Positions 52,929 to 62,877 of a stretch of 64,000 nt of DNA are shown here, piece after piece. This DNA is from Solibacillus sp. FSL K6-1523. Its GTDB lineage: Bacteria > Bacillota > Bacilli > Bacillales_A > Planococcaceae. Position 1 is the first letter of the stretch. Every line of letters starts with the position of its first letter. The stretch spans positions 1,414,001-1,478,000 of the forward strand of contig NZ_JBBOSU010000001.1 of assembly GCF_038005225.1 (NCBI RefSeq), given 5' to 3'. The notes under the pieces were generated by a model. It was not told the origin of the DNA, made no database searches, and saw only the letters and a program-made list of their open reading frames with translations. The position numbers were made by a program, and so were the translations under genes.

Positions 52929-53738
52929 ATGGTAAATGTTTTTGTAGATGCATTTAAATTAGAACGAGATGGTCGCTTTATAGATACTCGTTTTGATCTT
53001 CAAAATGTTGATTTAGGAAAGCGTTTATTTGAAGAGGAGCATGTAAAAGGGGCGATTTATTGGGACCTTGAGCATGATCTATCTGATATGTCGAAACGTG
53101 ATGGCCGTCATCCGTTACCAAATAAAGTTCAGCTTCAAACGTTATTTGAAAAAAGTGGTTTACATTATAATGATGCTATTTACATTTATGACCAAGGCGG
53201 AGCACCGTATGCGACAAGAGCGTGGTGGATGTTAAAGTATGCGGGCTTCCAGCATGTTTATATTGTAAATGGTGGCTATGAGAGTCTCGTTGCTGCTGGG
53301 TTTGAAATAACGAAGGAAGTAACGAAATATGAACCGAGAGCATTACAGTTGCAGTGGAATGATGCCATCTTATTAAACCGAGAAGATGTACTTGCCATAA
53401 CAGAAGGGAAGCATAAGGCGACGCTTCTCGATGCTCGTGCAGCAGCTCGTTTCCGCGGAGAGTTCGAGCCGTTTGAACCGATTGCAGGACATATACCAAC
53501 GGCAAAAAATTACGATTGGGAACAATTGAAGGATGGCAATAAACTGGTCATTACATCTTCTATACTTGATACAGTCTCAAAAGATGAGGAAATTATTGTG
53601 TACTGTGGCTCAGGTGTAACAGCAACGCCTGTGTATTGCATACTTGCTGAAGCAGGTTATCAAAACATAAAAATTTATATGGCTGGTTATAGTGATTGGG
53701 TGTACCATTACCCAGTTGAAGTTGGAGCGATTAATTAA
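52929..53738 (+). CDS. Two-domain sulfurtransferase (rhodanese/SseA-like)
   Basis: 269 residues. Two rhodanese domains (about 1-120 and 140-265), the first inactive and the second with catalytic Cys in CGSGVTA, the pattern of 3-mercaptopyruvate or thiosulfate sulfurtransferases. It starts 12 bp after dynA with SD AAGGGGGAATT, so the two are probably one operon. Exact donor unknown. Confidence 0.88.
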   Translation: MVNVFVDAFKLERDGRFIDTRFDLQNVDLGKRLFEEEHVKGAIYWDLEHDLSDMSKRDGRHPLPNKVQLQTLFEKSGLHYNDAIYIYDQGGAPYATRAWWMLKYAGFQHVYIVNGGYESLVAAGFEITKEVTKYEPRALQLQWNDAILLNREDVLAITEGKHKATLLDARAAARFRGEFEPFEPIAGHIPTAKNYDWEQLKDGNKLVITSSILDTVSKDEEIIVYCGSGVTATPVYCILAEAGYQNIKIYMAGYSDWVYHYPVEVGAIN

Positions 53739-53828
53739 TCTAATAATTTGAATAAGTAATATGAATATCCATTCACTTTATGTTAAAGTTACCGTATAGG
53801 AAAAAATGACATAAAGGGGTGGATATTT

Positions 53829-54641
53829 GTGTTTTTTAAGAAAAATATAGAACGAAGCGAAAAGTCGGGTGTTCGGATGGTGAATGGTTCAATTAAGTTT
53901 CAGGCTATTCATTTAAATGTACATTGTTTTGAAGTAGATGGGGTGTTAGTTGATACGGGTGCAAAATCACTGCTCGATCAATTTAAGCCGTTTTTTAATG
54001 ACATGGATGTCGACCAAGTTGTCTTGACACATTACCATGAGGACCATTCAGGTGGTGCACACTATTTACAACAAAAATATGCGTTACCAATTTATATGAA
54101 TGACTTAAAAATTCAAGAATGCAAAGAGAAAGCGACCTATCCATTTTATCGAAGGGCGTTTTGGGGAAGACGACCCGCTTTTCATGCGCAAGCGATTGGT
54201 ACAACATTTGAATCAAGAAATGCAACGTGGCAAGTGATTGAAACACCAGGACATACGCAAGACCATCTCGCGTTTTTAAATACAGCTACGGGTCAAATTT
54301 TTACTGGTGATTTATATGTCTCGCCCAAGACAAAGGTTATTTTACGTGAAGAAAGTATTCCAACCATTATTACTTCCATTGAAAACCTGCTTACATATGA
54401 TTTTCAAGAGGGTTTTTGCAATCATGCAGGTTATATGAAAGATGCAAAAAAAGTATTGGCAAATAAATTAGACAATTTACGTGAATTAAGCAATCGTATA
54501 GAAACATTACGAAGTGAAGGGCAATCGGTTAAGGAAATTAATGAGCAACTTTTCGTAAAAAAATATCCAATTTCTCGTGTTTCTTTCGGGGAATGGGATT
54601 CTGCACATATTGTTACGTCCGTGATTGGAAAAGGAAATTAA
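53829..54641 (+). CDS. Metallo-beta-lactamase-fold hydrolase
   Basis: 270 residues, starting at GTG behind SD AAAGGGGTGG. Metal-binding LTHYHEDHSGG (HxHxDH) near residue 68, TPGHTQDH, FTGDLYV and a C-terminal His (NHAGY) form the di-zinc site. C-terminal 60 residues are a helical extension. Generic hydrolase; substrate not evident. A separate transcription unit with its own terminator. Confidence 0.8.
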   Translation: MFFKKNIERSEKSGVRMVNGSIKFQAIHLNVHCFEVDGVLVDTGAKSLLDQFKPFFNDMDVDQVVLTHYHEDHSGGAHYLQQKYALPIYMNDLKIQECKEKATYPFYRRAFWGRRPAFHAQAIGTTFESRNATWQVIETPGHTQDHLAFLNTATGQIFTGDLYVSPKTKVILREESIPTIITSIENLLTYDFQEGFCNHAGYMKDAKKVLANKLDNLRELSNRIETLRSEGQSVKEINEQLFVKKYPISRVSFGEWDSAHIVTSVIGKGN

Positions 54642-54657
54642 TTGAATAAAATAGTTC

Positions 54658-54698
54658 ATCCACTTTTTCAAATTGTTGAAAGGGTGGATTTTCATTTT
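54658..54698 (+). terminator. Intrinsic terminator
   Basis: ATCCACTTTTTCAA and TTGAAAGGGTGGAT pair around ATTG, followed by a T-rich stretch. Confidence 0.85.
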
Positions 54699-55062
54699 TC
54701 GGAGATACTTAAAATGAGCCATTATTCGGACATTTACATTTACAATTCCTTTACAATCCGATTACAAATAAAATTTATTGCATTTCATAAGATATATGGT
54801 GTATGTCGTAATTTGTCGAAAAAGGCATTATAATAAATGAAAAACACATTTTTTTATTATTCGCTTAGTTATTTCGCCCTGAAAATGTATTAGATAATTG
54901 CGAATTAGGGTAATTGTTAAGTTACAGGAATGTAAAGTTTTATTAAGTGCATGAAAAGATGTTGAAGGAATTGAAAACTAGATGTATGATAACTTAGGTT
55001 TATCTACAAATTATAAAAAATATACGATGCAAAATTAACAATTATTTAGGAGGAATTCATCT
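54699..55062 (+). other. Promoter-bearing leader region before the phosphate transporter pair
   Basis: A/T-rich, gene-free. It holds the promoter listed at 54962-54990. I looked for PhoP-type TTAACA repeats and found none with proper 11-bp spacing. Confidence 0.45.
54962..54990 (+). promoter_or_regulatory. Sigma-A promoter of the pit operon
   Basis: TTGAAG, 17-bp spacer, TATGAT; about 70 bp before the first start codon. Confidence 0.65.
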
Positions 55063-55683
55063 ATGTTTAGCTCGAGAAAGACAGATCCATTTTTTGAAGG
55101 ATTATTAAATATAGCTAAAAATGTACAACAGGGTGCAAACTATGCAAAGGAATCCACTATTTCCAATGTTGCAGACCTAAAGCAAATTCAGATTAAGATG
55201 AAATCCTATGAAACAGCGGGTGATAAATTAATCCATGAACTGATTGTAAAATTGAATGAATCATTCATGACACCAATTGAGCGTGAAGATATTTTAGCAC
55301 TTGCAATCAGACTAGATGATATTTTAGATGGCGTTGAAAATACGGTTGCGCATTTCGAAATGTATTCATTTACAGAAGTGAATGATTATATGCGTCAATT
55401 TGTTGATTATATTGCAAAAAGCTCAGATGAAGCTGTAAAAGCGATGGAGTTATTAAATAAAAAGGATTTACTTGGGATGCGTCAACACGCGATTTTAATC
55501 AAGGATTATGAACGTGAATGTGATGAGATTTTCCGTAAATCCGTTACAGAGTTATTCCAAGTAGAGAAAGATCCAATTCGTCTAATTATGTTTAAAGATC
55601 TATATGAGCAACTAGAGGATATTGCGGATCACTGTCAAAATGTAGCGAACACAATTGAAACGATTATTATGCGTAATGCATAG
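55063..55683 (+). CDS. PhoU-like DUF47 protein (YkaA type), Pit accessory
   Basis: 206 residues, all helical, with the DUF47 pattern: FFEGLLNIAKNV, repeated D/E-rich segments (ALAIRLDDILDGVENT, DLYEQLEDIADHCQNVANTIE) that bind metal in PhoU proteins. It precedes pit by 18 bp, the usual pairing, and is thought to modulate phosphate import by the Pit permease. SD TAGGAGGA is strong. Confidence 0.88.
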   Translation: MFSSRKTDPFFEGLLNIAKNVQQGANYAKESTISNVADLKQIQIKMKSYETAGDKLIHELIVKLNESFMTPIEREDILALAIRLDDILDGVENTVAHFEMYSFTEVNDYMRQFVDYIAKSSDEAVKAMELLNKKDLLGMRQHAILIKDYERECDEIFRKSVTELFQVEKDPIRLIMFKDLYEQLEDIADHCQNVANTIETIIMRNA

Positions 55684-55701
55684 AAAATAAGGGAGTAAAC
55701 T

Positions 55702-56718
55702 ATGAATACGTTATTAATTATTACCGTATTAGTTGTCATCTTTGCGTTAGCATTTGATTTTATTAACGGTTTCCATGACACAGCAAACGCAATTGCTACA
55801 TCGGTATCGACGCGTGCGTTAAAGCCACGTGTTGCGATTTTGATGGCCGCGGTCATGAACTTTGTTGGTGCCATTACATTCGTTGGAGTAGCAAAAGCTG
55901 TTGCATCTGGCATTGTTGACCCGTTCTCATTAAATGCTTTTGAAGGTGATGTGACAGGGTCAGTTGTTATATTAGCCGCGTTATGTTCTGCAATTACATG
56001 GAACTTATTAACTTGGTATTTTGGGATACCTTCAAGTTCTTCGCATACGTTAATCGGTTCAATCGCGGGTGCGGCAGTTGCTTCTGCAGGTATGAATATA
56101 TTAAATTACTCAGGTTTCTTGAAAATATTACAAGCTTTAATTATTTCACCAATTTTAGCGTTAACACTTGGTTTTATCGTGATGAAAATTTTCAAAGTTA
56201 TTTTCCAACGTTCACCGCTTTATACGACAACGAAAGCGTTCCGTTTAACTCAAATTGGTACAGCAGCGTTACAATCATTTACGCACGGTACGAATGATGC
56301 GCAAAAAGCGATGGGTATTATTACAATGGCATTAATCGCTGCAAACTTACAATCAACAGATGAAGTACAGAGTTGGGTGCGACTTGCCTGTGCCCTTGCA
56401 ATGGGGATAGGTACTTCAGTTGGTGGTTATAAAATCATCAAAACAGTGGGCGGTAAAATTATGAAAATTCGCCCTGTAAACGGTGTAGCAGCAGATTTAA
56501 CTTCAGCATCGATTATTTTTGGTGCAACGCTTATTGCATTACCAGTATCCACAACACATGTTATTTCTTCTGCGATAATGGGTGTAGGTGCAGCACAACG
56601 CGTAAAAGGTGTAAAATGGGCGATGGCACGTAAAATTGTCATTACATGGTTCATCACATTACCGATTTCGGCTTTAATGGCTGGAATGTTCTATTTTTTA
56701 TTAAGTTTAATCTTCTAA
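55702..56718 (+). CDS. pit: Low-affinity inorganic phosphate transporter (PiT family)
   Basis: 338 residues with about ten membrane helices. The two inverted PiT signatures are GFHDTANAIATSVSTRAL (residues about 22-39) and HGTNDAQKAMGIITMAL (about 194-210). Symports phosphate with H+ or a cation. SD AAGGGAG. Forms an operon with the DUF47 protein upstream. Confidence 0.93.
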   Translation: MNTLLIITVLVVIFALAFDFINGFHDTANAIATSVSTRALKPRVAILMAAVMNFVGAITFVGVAKAVASGIVDPFSLNAFEGDVTGSVVILAALCSAITWNLLTWYFGIPSSSSHTLIGSIAGAAVASAGMNILNYSGFLKILQALIISPILALTLGFIVMKIFKVIFQRSPLYTTTKAFRLTQIGTAALQSFTHGTNDAQKAMGIITMALIAANLQSTDEVQSWVRLACALAMGIGTSVGGYKIIKTVGGKIMKIRPVNGVAADLTSASIIFGATLIALPVSTTHVISSAIMGVGAAQRVKGVKWAMARKIVITWFITLPISALMAGMFYFLLSLIF

Positions 56719-56724
56719 TTGAAA

Positions 56725-56760
56725 AAACGAGGTTGTCCTATTTTAGGACAACCTCGTTTT
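56725..56760. terminator. Bidirectional terminator between pit and the protease
   Basis: AAAACGAGGTTGTCCT and AGGACAACCTCGTTTT form a 16-bp perfect stem. It serves both convergent genes. Confidence 0.92.
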
Positions 56761-56796
56761 CTGCTTTTTTCGGGGAATTGATCAATTTCAAATGAA

Positions 56797-57612
56797 CTAC
56801 GGTAGAAATGCCGAGAAATGTTCGTGAACGGCTTCAATTGGAATAAATAACCCGACCTTTCCAAATGGGTCGCGCTTACCCGTAGCAAATACGACACCAA
56901 TGACTTCTCCAGCCTTATTTATTACAGGACTACCGCTATTTCCTTTATAAACGGGCGCATCCATCATAATGACTTCCGTGTCAATCGAGGATGCAGCAGT
57001 ATAGTCCAACAGTTTCCCTTCATTGGCAATGCCGCTAAAATACAGTGGGTTTCCAATAAAATAAACATGTTCCTTCGCTTCAAATTGGCTCGACTTCGCA
57101 AGTTTCAAATATGGAAGCTCTTCACCCTCAATTTTTAATAACGCTAAATCAAATTGTTCGTACGCTTCGACAACCTGGGCTTCATAAATTTGTCCATCCG
57201 GGAATGTAACACTAATGGATAAAGCATCATCAATGACATGCTCATTCGTTAATATATAGCCATCTGAAGAAATGCCAAAACCCGTTCCCTTACTATCTTG
57301 TGTATTGATTGTCACGACGGCTTTTTTATATGTTTGAATTGTATCCTGCCCTGATAATTGACTGGAAACACGTAAAAATTCAATGGCAGGAATGGAATAC
57401 ATATTAAAAATAACGGCAAATGTATTAAAAACGAGTGAAAGGGCGATTAACCAAACAAAAATCCGCACAATCGGTTTTTGTTTTTTCGATTTTTGGCGTG
57501 TTGGGTTTAATCGTTGCTCTCGAGCCTTGGCGAGTGCTTTTTCCTGTTCCTCTAACACGAGTTCTAAAAACTCCTCTTCTGTTAGCTCTTCTTGCTTTGG
57601 ATTTTCATTCAT
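56797..57612 (-). CDS. Membrane-anchored trypsin-like serine protease, no PDZ domain
   Basis: 271 residues from the ATG behind SD GGGAGGG. An acidic, Glu-rich cytoplasmic head (1-30), basic linker, membrane helix (49-71), then the protease domain with His125 (TNEHVI), Asp155 (FDLALLK) and Ser227 (GNSGSP). The domain is HtrA-like but ends directly after it, without a PDZ domain. Likely exposed to the outside, acting in envelope quality control. Triad complete. Confidence 0.85.
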   Translation of the reverse strand: MNENPKQEELTEEEFLELVLEEQEKALAKAREQRLNPTRQKSKKQKPIVRIFVWLIALSLVFNTFAVIFNMYSIPAIEFLRVSSQLSGQDTIQTYKKAVVTINTQDSKGTGFGISSDGYILTNEHVIDDALSISVTFPDGQIYEAQVVEAYEQFDLALLKIEGEELPYLKLAKSSQFEAKEHVYFIGNPLYFSGIANEGKLLDYTAASSIDTEVIMMDAPVYKGNSGSPVINKAGEVIGVVFATGKRDPFGKVGLFIPIEAVHEHFSAFLP

Positions 57613-58011
57613 CAAATTCCCTCCCGTTCCTACTAGTTTAGCAAAAAAATGTGATGAAATTGTGACGAAAATGTTTTTATAATTTTTTTTAGGGTGAAAT
57701 AAAGTTTGTGAAAAAAATATTATTACAATTAGAAAAATACTTCGTGCAAAATATCACAAATATAACCGTGTTAAATCAACTTTTTATAAATGATAACCCT
57801 TACACTTGTTATTTCAATATAATAGATTGTGTAGGTTTTAACAAACTTGATTGTCGTCGAAAAAACCTTTAAAGTGTTGGTATTAATGGTTTAGTTGATG
57901 TTTTTTTAACTTTTTTATTAAAATTAAATATTATTGTTGACAAACAAAACGTAAACGAATAACATTCATAAATATAAAGAAAATTCTAAAAATTTGAAAG
58001 GATTGATACAA
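57613..58011. other. Divergent promoter region of the protease and malic enzyme genes
   Basis: A/T-rich spacer without a gene. It carries the sigma-A promoter at 57937-57965 for malic enzyme. No operator is recognised. Confidence 0.5.
57937..57965 (+). promoter_or_regulatory. Sigma-A promoter of malic enzyme
   Basis: Perfect TTGACA, 17-bp spacer, TAACAT, ending 46 bp before the start codon. Confidence 0.7.
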
Positions 58012-59226
58012 ATGGATTTAATGAAAAAATCACTAGAAATGCACGAACACTTTGGAGGAAAGATGGAAATCCGTTCGAAAGTTCCTGTTCAAGACAAATA
58101 CGACTTAAGTTTAGCTTATTCACCTGGAGTTGCAGCACCGTGCTTAGAAATTGAGAAAAATCCTTCAACGGTGTATGACTATACGATGAAAGGGAATTTA
58201 GTAGCCATTGTTACGGATGGTACAGCGGTATTAGGGCTAGGAGATATTGGACCTGAGGCAGCGTTACCAGTCATGGAAGGGAAGGCGTTATTATTAAAAC
58301 GTTTTGCTAATGTCGATGCTGTGCCAGTGTGCTTAGCAACAAAAGATGTGGACGAAATTGTGCAAGTAGTCAAGGCGATTTCACCTACATATGGTGGGAT
58401 TAATTTAGAGGATATTTCAGCGCCACGTTGCTTTGAGATTGAGGATCGCTTACGTGCAGAATGTAATATCCCTGTGTTTCATGATGATCAACATGGTACG
58501 GCCATTGTAGTAGGGGCAGGGTTGATTAATGCTGTAAAAATTGTGAAGAAAAATGTGAAGGATATGAAAGTTGTTATTAATGGTGCCGGCGCGGCAGGCA
58601 TTGCCATTTTACGTATTTTAATTCAAATGGGTTATACGAATGTCATTATGTGTGACACAAAAGGAATCATCTATGAAGGGCGTAAAGAGGGGATGAACCC
58701 GATTAAAGACCAAGTAGCGAACTTAACAAACCCGTATCAATTACGTGGCAGCTTAAGTGAAGCGTTAGTTGGCGCAGATGTATTTATTGGTGTATCTGTG
58801 GCGGATCTTTTAACGGAGGCGCATATTCAATCAATGGCTGCAGATCCGATTATTTTTGCCTTGGCGAACCCGAATCCAGAAGTAACACCAGAAAATGCAA
58901 AGAAATGGGGCGCTCGAATTATTGGAACAGGTCGCTCAGATCATGCCAATCAAATTAACAATATGCTAGCATTCCCAGGTATTTTCCGAGGTGCATTAGA
59001 CGTTCGTGCAACAGATATTAATGAAACGATGAAGTTAGCAGCGGTTGAAGCGATTGCATCATTAGTGACAGAAAAGGAACTGCATGAAGACTTTATCGTG
59101 CCAAGCTCAATGGATGAAAGAGTGGCTGGTGTCGTTGCAAAAGCAGTTGGTTCAGCTGCGATTGAATCGGGTGTATCCGTGTTATTCCAACAGCCAGATG
59201 TCGTTAAACAAACGCTCGCAATTTAA
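58012..59226 (+). CDS. Malic enzyme (NAD(P)-dependent, decarboxylating)
   Basis: 404 residues from the ATG behind SD AAAGGA; the TTG at 57994 is upstream of the SD. Bacterial-type malic enzyme: DKYDLSLAYSPGVAAPC, VTDGTAVLGLGDIG, FHDDQHGTA with metal-binding Asp, and NAD motif GAGAAG. Converts malate to pyruvate and CO2. Among the B. subtilis paralogues the size and N-terminus are nearest to YtsJ. All catalytic residues present. Confidence 0.93.
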   Translation: MDLMKKSLEMHEHFGGKMEIRSKVPVQDKYDLSLAYSPGVAAPCLEIEKNPSTVYDYTMKGNLVAIVTDGTAVLGLGDIGPEAALPVMEGKALLLKRFANVDAVPVCLATKDVDEIVQVVKAISPTYGGINLEDISAPRCFEIEDRLRAECNIPVFHDDQHGTAIVVGAGLINAVKIVKKNVKDMKVVINGAGAAGIAILRILIQMGYTNVIMCDTKGIIYEGRKEGMNPIKDQVANLTNPYQLRGSLSEALVGADVFIGVSVADLLTEAHIQSMAADPIIFALANPNPEVTPENAKKWGARIIGTGRSDHANQINNMLAFPGIFRGALDVRATDINETMKLAAVEAIASLVTEKELHEDFIVPSSMDERVAGVVAKAVGSAAIESGVSVLFQQPDVVKQTLAI

Positions 59227-59235
59227 GAGAAAAAG

Positions 59236-59281
59236 AAAAGCATTACACAACGTAAAAAAATTACGAAGTGTAATGCTTTTT
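59236..59281. terminator. Bidirectional terminator between malic enzyme and pepF
   Basis: AAAAGCATTACAC and GTGTAATGCTTTT form a 13-bp stem, with T-runs on both strands. Confidence 0.9.
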
Positions 59282-59286
59282 GAATT

Positions 59287-61092
59287 TCATGAATGAACTA
59301 ATTCTTCCGTCAACTGCTCTAATTGTGTAATCATATCACCGATAAATGCGATTGTATCATGCAAAGGTTTTTCCGTTGTAATGTCGACACCTGCCATTTT
59401 TGCAAGTTCTACTGGTGTTTTTGTGCCACCCGATTTTAATACGTCAATCCAATCGGCAACAGCATTTTCATCGCCATTTAAAATACGTTGTGACACTTGT
59501 GTAGAAATTGTTAAACCAGCAGAGTACGTATATGGATAAAGCCCCATATAATAGTGTGGTTGACGCATCCAAGTGAGCTCAGCACCTTCGTTCACTTCGA
59601 CTGTATCTCCCCAGAATTGCTCTAATATTTCACGCTTTAATTCATTTAATTTTGGTGCATTCACATTACCACCTGCATCAATGATTTCATACACTTTACG
59701 TTGATACGCTGCCTCTAGTAAATGCGTAACGAAATTATGATAATATGTGCGGCTAATGATTGTTGAAATGACCCAACGTTTAAAGCGTGGATCTGTAGAA
59801 TTTTTTAATAAATGGTTCGCCATTAGCATTTCATTCATTGTTGAAGGTGCTTCAATGAAATATAAAGAAGGGCGAGCGTTAAAAATATTTTGCGCTTCAT
59901 TTGATAAATAGAAGTGACCTGCATGGCCGAGTTCATGGGCTAGTACAAACACTTCATTCATGCGGCTCGTCCATGAAATTAATACATAAGGGTGCACGCC
60001 GTATGGGCTTGAGCAAAAGGCGCCAGTTGATTTTCCTGCGTTTTGAGCAAAGTCAATCCAGCGCTCATCAAATGAACGATCTAGCATATTGCTGTAATCT
60101 TCTCCCATCACAGCTAAGCCTTCCTTCATATATTGACGTGACTGTTCTACTGTAATTTTCGGTTCAAATGTAGGGTCTAAAGAAATTTTTAAATCTGCAA
60201 ACGTCATTTTTTCAAGTTGATGCGTTTTTTGTAAAAGTTTTGCATAACGGCGCATATGCGGTGCTAGCTCGTTCATAATTAAATCGATTTGACGATCATA
60301 TAACGTACGATCGACCTCTTGCGATTGAAGCAAAGAATCAAATATCGTAGGATAGCCACGTAAATCTGATTTCGTTTTCTCCATTTTTAAATGGGTATTG
60401 TATGTTTTCGCCGTTGTATGTTGGTAGTCGCTTAATTTCGTATAAAAAGCATCGAATGCTGCATGACGCTTAGTTGTATCGGATTCAAGCTCCCAATCCC
60501 CCTCGAATGAATTATAGCTCAGCGGGAATTGTTCGCCGTCTACTTCGAAATGAGGGAAATTCATATCTACTAGCTTTGTTGTATTGTAAAGTTCATACGG
60601 AGCGCTAAATGATGCGCCGAATGCTGCCAACGCTTTTTCAGCTTCTGGATGCAATTGATATGGCTTTTGAATAAGTAGCTTGTCGATATAATTCGCAAAA
60701 GTTGGATTTAATTCCTGTGCTTCTTTTAGAATCGCTTCATCCAACGCGAGTAAATCACTTTTTACGAATGATAATTTCGTCGCAATTGTTGCCGCAAGTT
60801 GACCAACTTTTGCCGCGCGCATTTGATGGTCAGAGTTTGTTTGTTCCACGCTATGTGAAAGATTAGCATATGTCCCGATTTTCACTAACATTTCGTTCAT
60901 TGTTTCATTTGCTGCGATAGCTTTCACAACACTTTGAGCATCTGTAATGTTACCTGTTAATGTTGTTACAGCTTGATCGACATACGATTCTACTTCACGA
61001 ATTGCATCTTCAAAGGCTTGTTCACTGTTAAAAATATCCTCTAAATTCCAAGTTTCATCAATCGCTACTTCATTACGTTGAATTGTTGACAT
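59287..61092 (-). CDS. pepF: Oligoendopeptidase F (M3 family)
   Basis: 601 residues, typical size. Zinc-binding HELGHAGH near residue 388 with the downstream Glu in FIEAPSTMNEML. The N-terminal helical domain and the C-terminal YPYTYSAGL segment are as in PepF. Cytosolic; cleaves 7-17 residue peptides. SD AGGAGGG lies 8 bp before the ATG. Single gene. Confidence 0.93.
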   Translation of the reverse strand: MSTIQRNEVAIDETWNLEDIFNSEQAFEDAIREVESYVDQAVTTLTGNITDAQSVVKAIAANETMNEMLVKIGTYANLSHSVEQTNSDHQMRAAKVGQLAATIATKLSFVKSDLLALDEAILKEAQELNPTFANYIDKLLIQKPYQLHPEAEKALAAFGASFSAPYELYNTTKLVDMNFPHFEVDGEQFPLSYNSFEGDWELESDTTKRHAAFDAFYTKLSDYQHTTAKTYNTHLKMEKTKSDLRGYPTIFDSLLQSQEVDRTLYDRQIDLIMNELAPHMRRYAKLLQKTHQLEKMTFADLKISLDPTFEPKITVEQSRQYMKEGLAVMGEDYSNMLDRSFDERWIDFAQNAGKSTGAFCSSPYGVHPYVLISWTSRMNEVFVLAHELGHAGHFYLSNEAQNIFNARPSLYFIEAPSTMNEMLMANHLLKNSTDPRFKRWVISTIISRTYYHNFVTHLLEAAYQRKVYEIIDAGGNVNAPKLNELKREILEQFWGDTVEVNEGAELTWMRQPHYYMGLYPYTYSAGLTISTQVSQRILNGDENAVADWIDVLKSGGTKTPVELAKMAGVDITTEKPLHDTIAFIGDMITQLEQLTEELVHS

Positions 61093-61228
61093 ATGCCATT
61101 CCCTCCTATATTCCGATGTTCGAAGTAAATCGTACCATATTTCTGAATATTTAGGAAGAAGGCATTTGGGAAATGGGCATTTATTTGGTACGATATGAAG
61201 AAATAAGTTGGATGAAAAGAGTGATCTT

Positions 61229-62083
61229 ATGGGAAAAATCGGAAATTGTAGCCTTATATTAGAAGGTGGGACATTTCGTACAGTATATACTGCAGGAGTT
61301 TTAGATGCATTAATGGAAGAAGAGATTTTTATGCCTTACATCGCGGCAATTTCAGCGGGGGCGATTAATGCGGTATCCTATATGTCCAATCAGCCAGAGC
61401 GCACTTTGAATGTATTGACGAAGTATCGTAATGACCCGCGCTATATGGGGATGCGCAATTTTTGGAAGGAAAAAAGTATTTTTGGTTTGGATTTCGCTTA
61501 TAATATTGTGCCGAATGAATTAGAAATTTTTGATTGGGATACGTATTATCACTATCCTGGTGAAGTAGAATTTGGCGTAACGAATGCGTACACAGGAAAA
61601 GTAGAGTTTAAAGATGCTTTCCAAATGACGAAAAGCTGTGATATTTTACAAGCAACTTGTGCAATCCCGGTGTTGTTTCCTGAAATAAAAATTGGCAATG
61701 CACCCTATTATGATGGAGGATTAGCGGATCCGATTCCGATTAACCGTGCGATTGAAAAAGGTTTCCACAAGCATTTAATTGTGCTAACGAGAGAGCCAGG
61801 CTATATAAAGGAAGCATCGAAAACAAGTGACATTACAATGAGGTTATTCAAAAAGCGTTATCCAAGATTGGCGGCGGCATTGAATAATCGCGTGGACAGG
61901 TATAATGAGACGTTAAAGCAAATTTCTGAAATCGAACAGCACGGCAATGCTTTTATTTTCAAGCCAGATAATGCGTTAAAAAGCTTTGAAAGTAAAGTGG
62001 ACCAAATGAAAGCGAATTATGAGATGGGCTATGAACAAGCGACGAAAAGAATGGGTGAACTAAAGGGCTTTTTGGAGGTTTAA
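61229..62083 (+). CDS. Patatin-like phospholipase
   Basis: 284 residues from the ATG with SD AAGAGTGA; a TTG further upstream lacks one. Patatin fold: LEGGTFRTVYTAGVLD (oxyanion glycine segment of the EGGTFR subfamily), catalytic Ser in ISAGAI, catalytic Asp in YDGGLADPIP. The first Gly of the GxSxG elbow is Ala. Acyl hydrolase, probably cytosolic. The lipoprotein gene starts two bases behind its stop. Confidence 0.85.
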   Translation: MGKIGNCSLILEGGTFRTVYTAGVLDALMEEEIFMPYIAAISAGAINAVSYMSNQPERTLNVLTKYRNDPRYMGMRNFWKEKSIFGLDFAYNIVPNELEIFDWDTYYHYPGEVEFGVTNAYTGKVEFKDAFQMTKSCDILQATCAIPVLFPEIKIGNAPYYDGGLADPIPINRAIEKGFHKHLIVLTREPGYIKEASKTSDITMRLFKKRYPRLAAALNNRVDRYNETLKQISEIEQHGNAFIFKPDNALKSFESKVDQMKANYEMGYEQATKRMGELKGFLEV

Positions 62084-62084
62084 T

Positions 62085-62567
62085 GTGAAAAGGATTGTAG
62101 GATTATTGCTAATTTCAATCTTGTTACTGGTTGGATGTCTTGATACAAAAAGTGGAGACTTTGATCGAATCAATTATTATTTAGGCGCGGATGATACGAA
62201 GTATGCCTTCTTATTTTACGATGTGCCCAGCGCGCCTCCATTAACGATTGATGAAAGGGTCATGAATATTCATTTCGATGAGCAAAATATTTTGGCAACA
62301 AGCTCGGCGGAATCATTTGGATGGGTGAATGAAAAACATTCAGGCCCACATAACAGCATTGTTTATACGAAGCAAGGTGAGCAATTGCCAGAAGGTGAAC
62401 AGTTTCAAGCGAATGGCTCCATTGATTTCGGAGATGGGCGCGAATTTGATTATTACACCATCTATTTAACGAAAGAGGGTGGCTGTTTTAATGAAGATGG
62501 TCTAAATGAGTTTGAGTATATGAAGCAAATGATTGAAACTATTTATGGAGTGAAAATACAGAGATGA
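62085..62567 (+). CDS. Lipoprotein of unknown function, GTG start
   Basis: 160 residues starting at GTG seven bases behind SD GGAGG, which lies in the end of the patatin gene, so the two are coupled. Lipobox LLVGC (Cys18) after a signal peptide. The mature part is acidic, with DFDRI, FDEQNI, SIDFGDGREF and two Cys in all. Resembles DUF4362-type lipoproteins only vaguely; family not assigned. Confidence 0.65.
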   Translation: MKRIVGLLLISILLLVGCLDTKSGDFDRINYYLGADDTKYAFLFYDVPSAPPLTIDERVMNIHFDEQNILATSSAESFGWVNEKHSGPHNSIVYTKQGEQLPEGEQFQANGSIDFGDGREFDYYTIYLTKEGGCFNEDGLNEFEYMKQMIETIYGVKIQR

Positions 62568-62877
62568 CTTTTTTTGATGAGTAGATAGATATTGAGCTGA
62601 GGGTAGCTAATATCAATCGAGATGATGCTCAATTAAAATATGAGTTCGGCACAAAGCCGAACTCATTATAGGTAAGTAGATGATTATATTGAATAAATCT
62701 TATATTAAGATAAACCCTAACGTTCCACTTACCTTCTAAATACGGCATACTAATTACTTTCAATTATGATTGTAATTCAATCAATCTATCATTGGGGAAT
62801 GTTTAGAAGAAAAGAAATATGTCATTTTTATGAAAGTGTAATAATTAATTACGCCGTATATTAGACGAATGGTTAAC
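62568..62877. other. Intergenic region between convergent genes
   Basis: No gene with SD. It holds the hairpin at 62640-62666. Confidence 0.5.
62640..62666. terminator. Hairpin, likely bidirectional terminator
   Basis: ATGAGTTCGGC and GCCGAACTCAT form a perfect 11-bp stem, loop ACAAA. T-tract is weak on the plus strand and better on the minus strand (ATTTTAATT), where it would end the mad genes. Confidence 0.6.
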
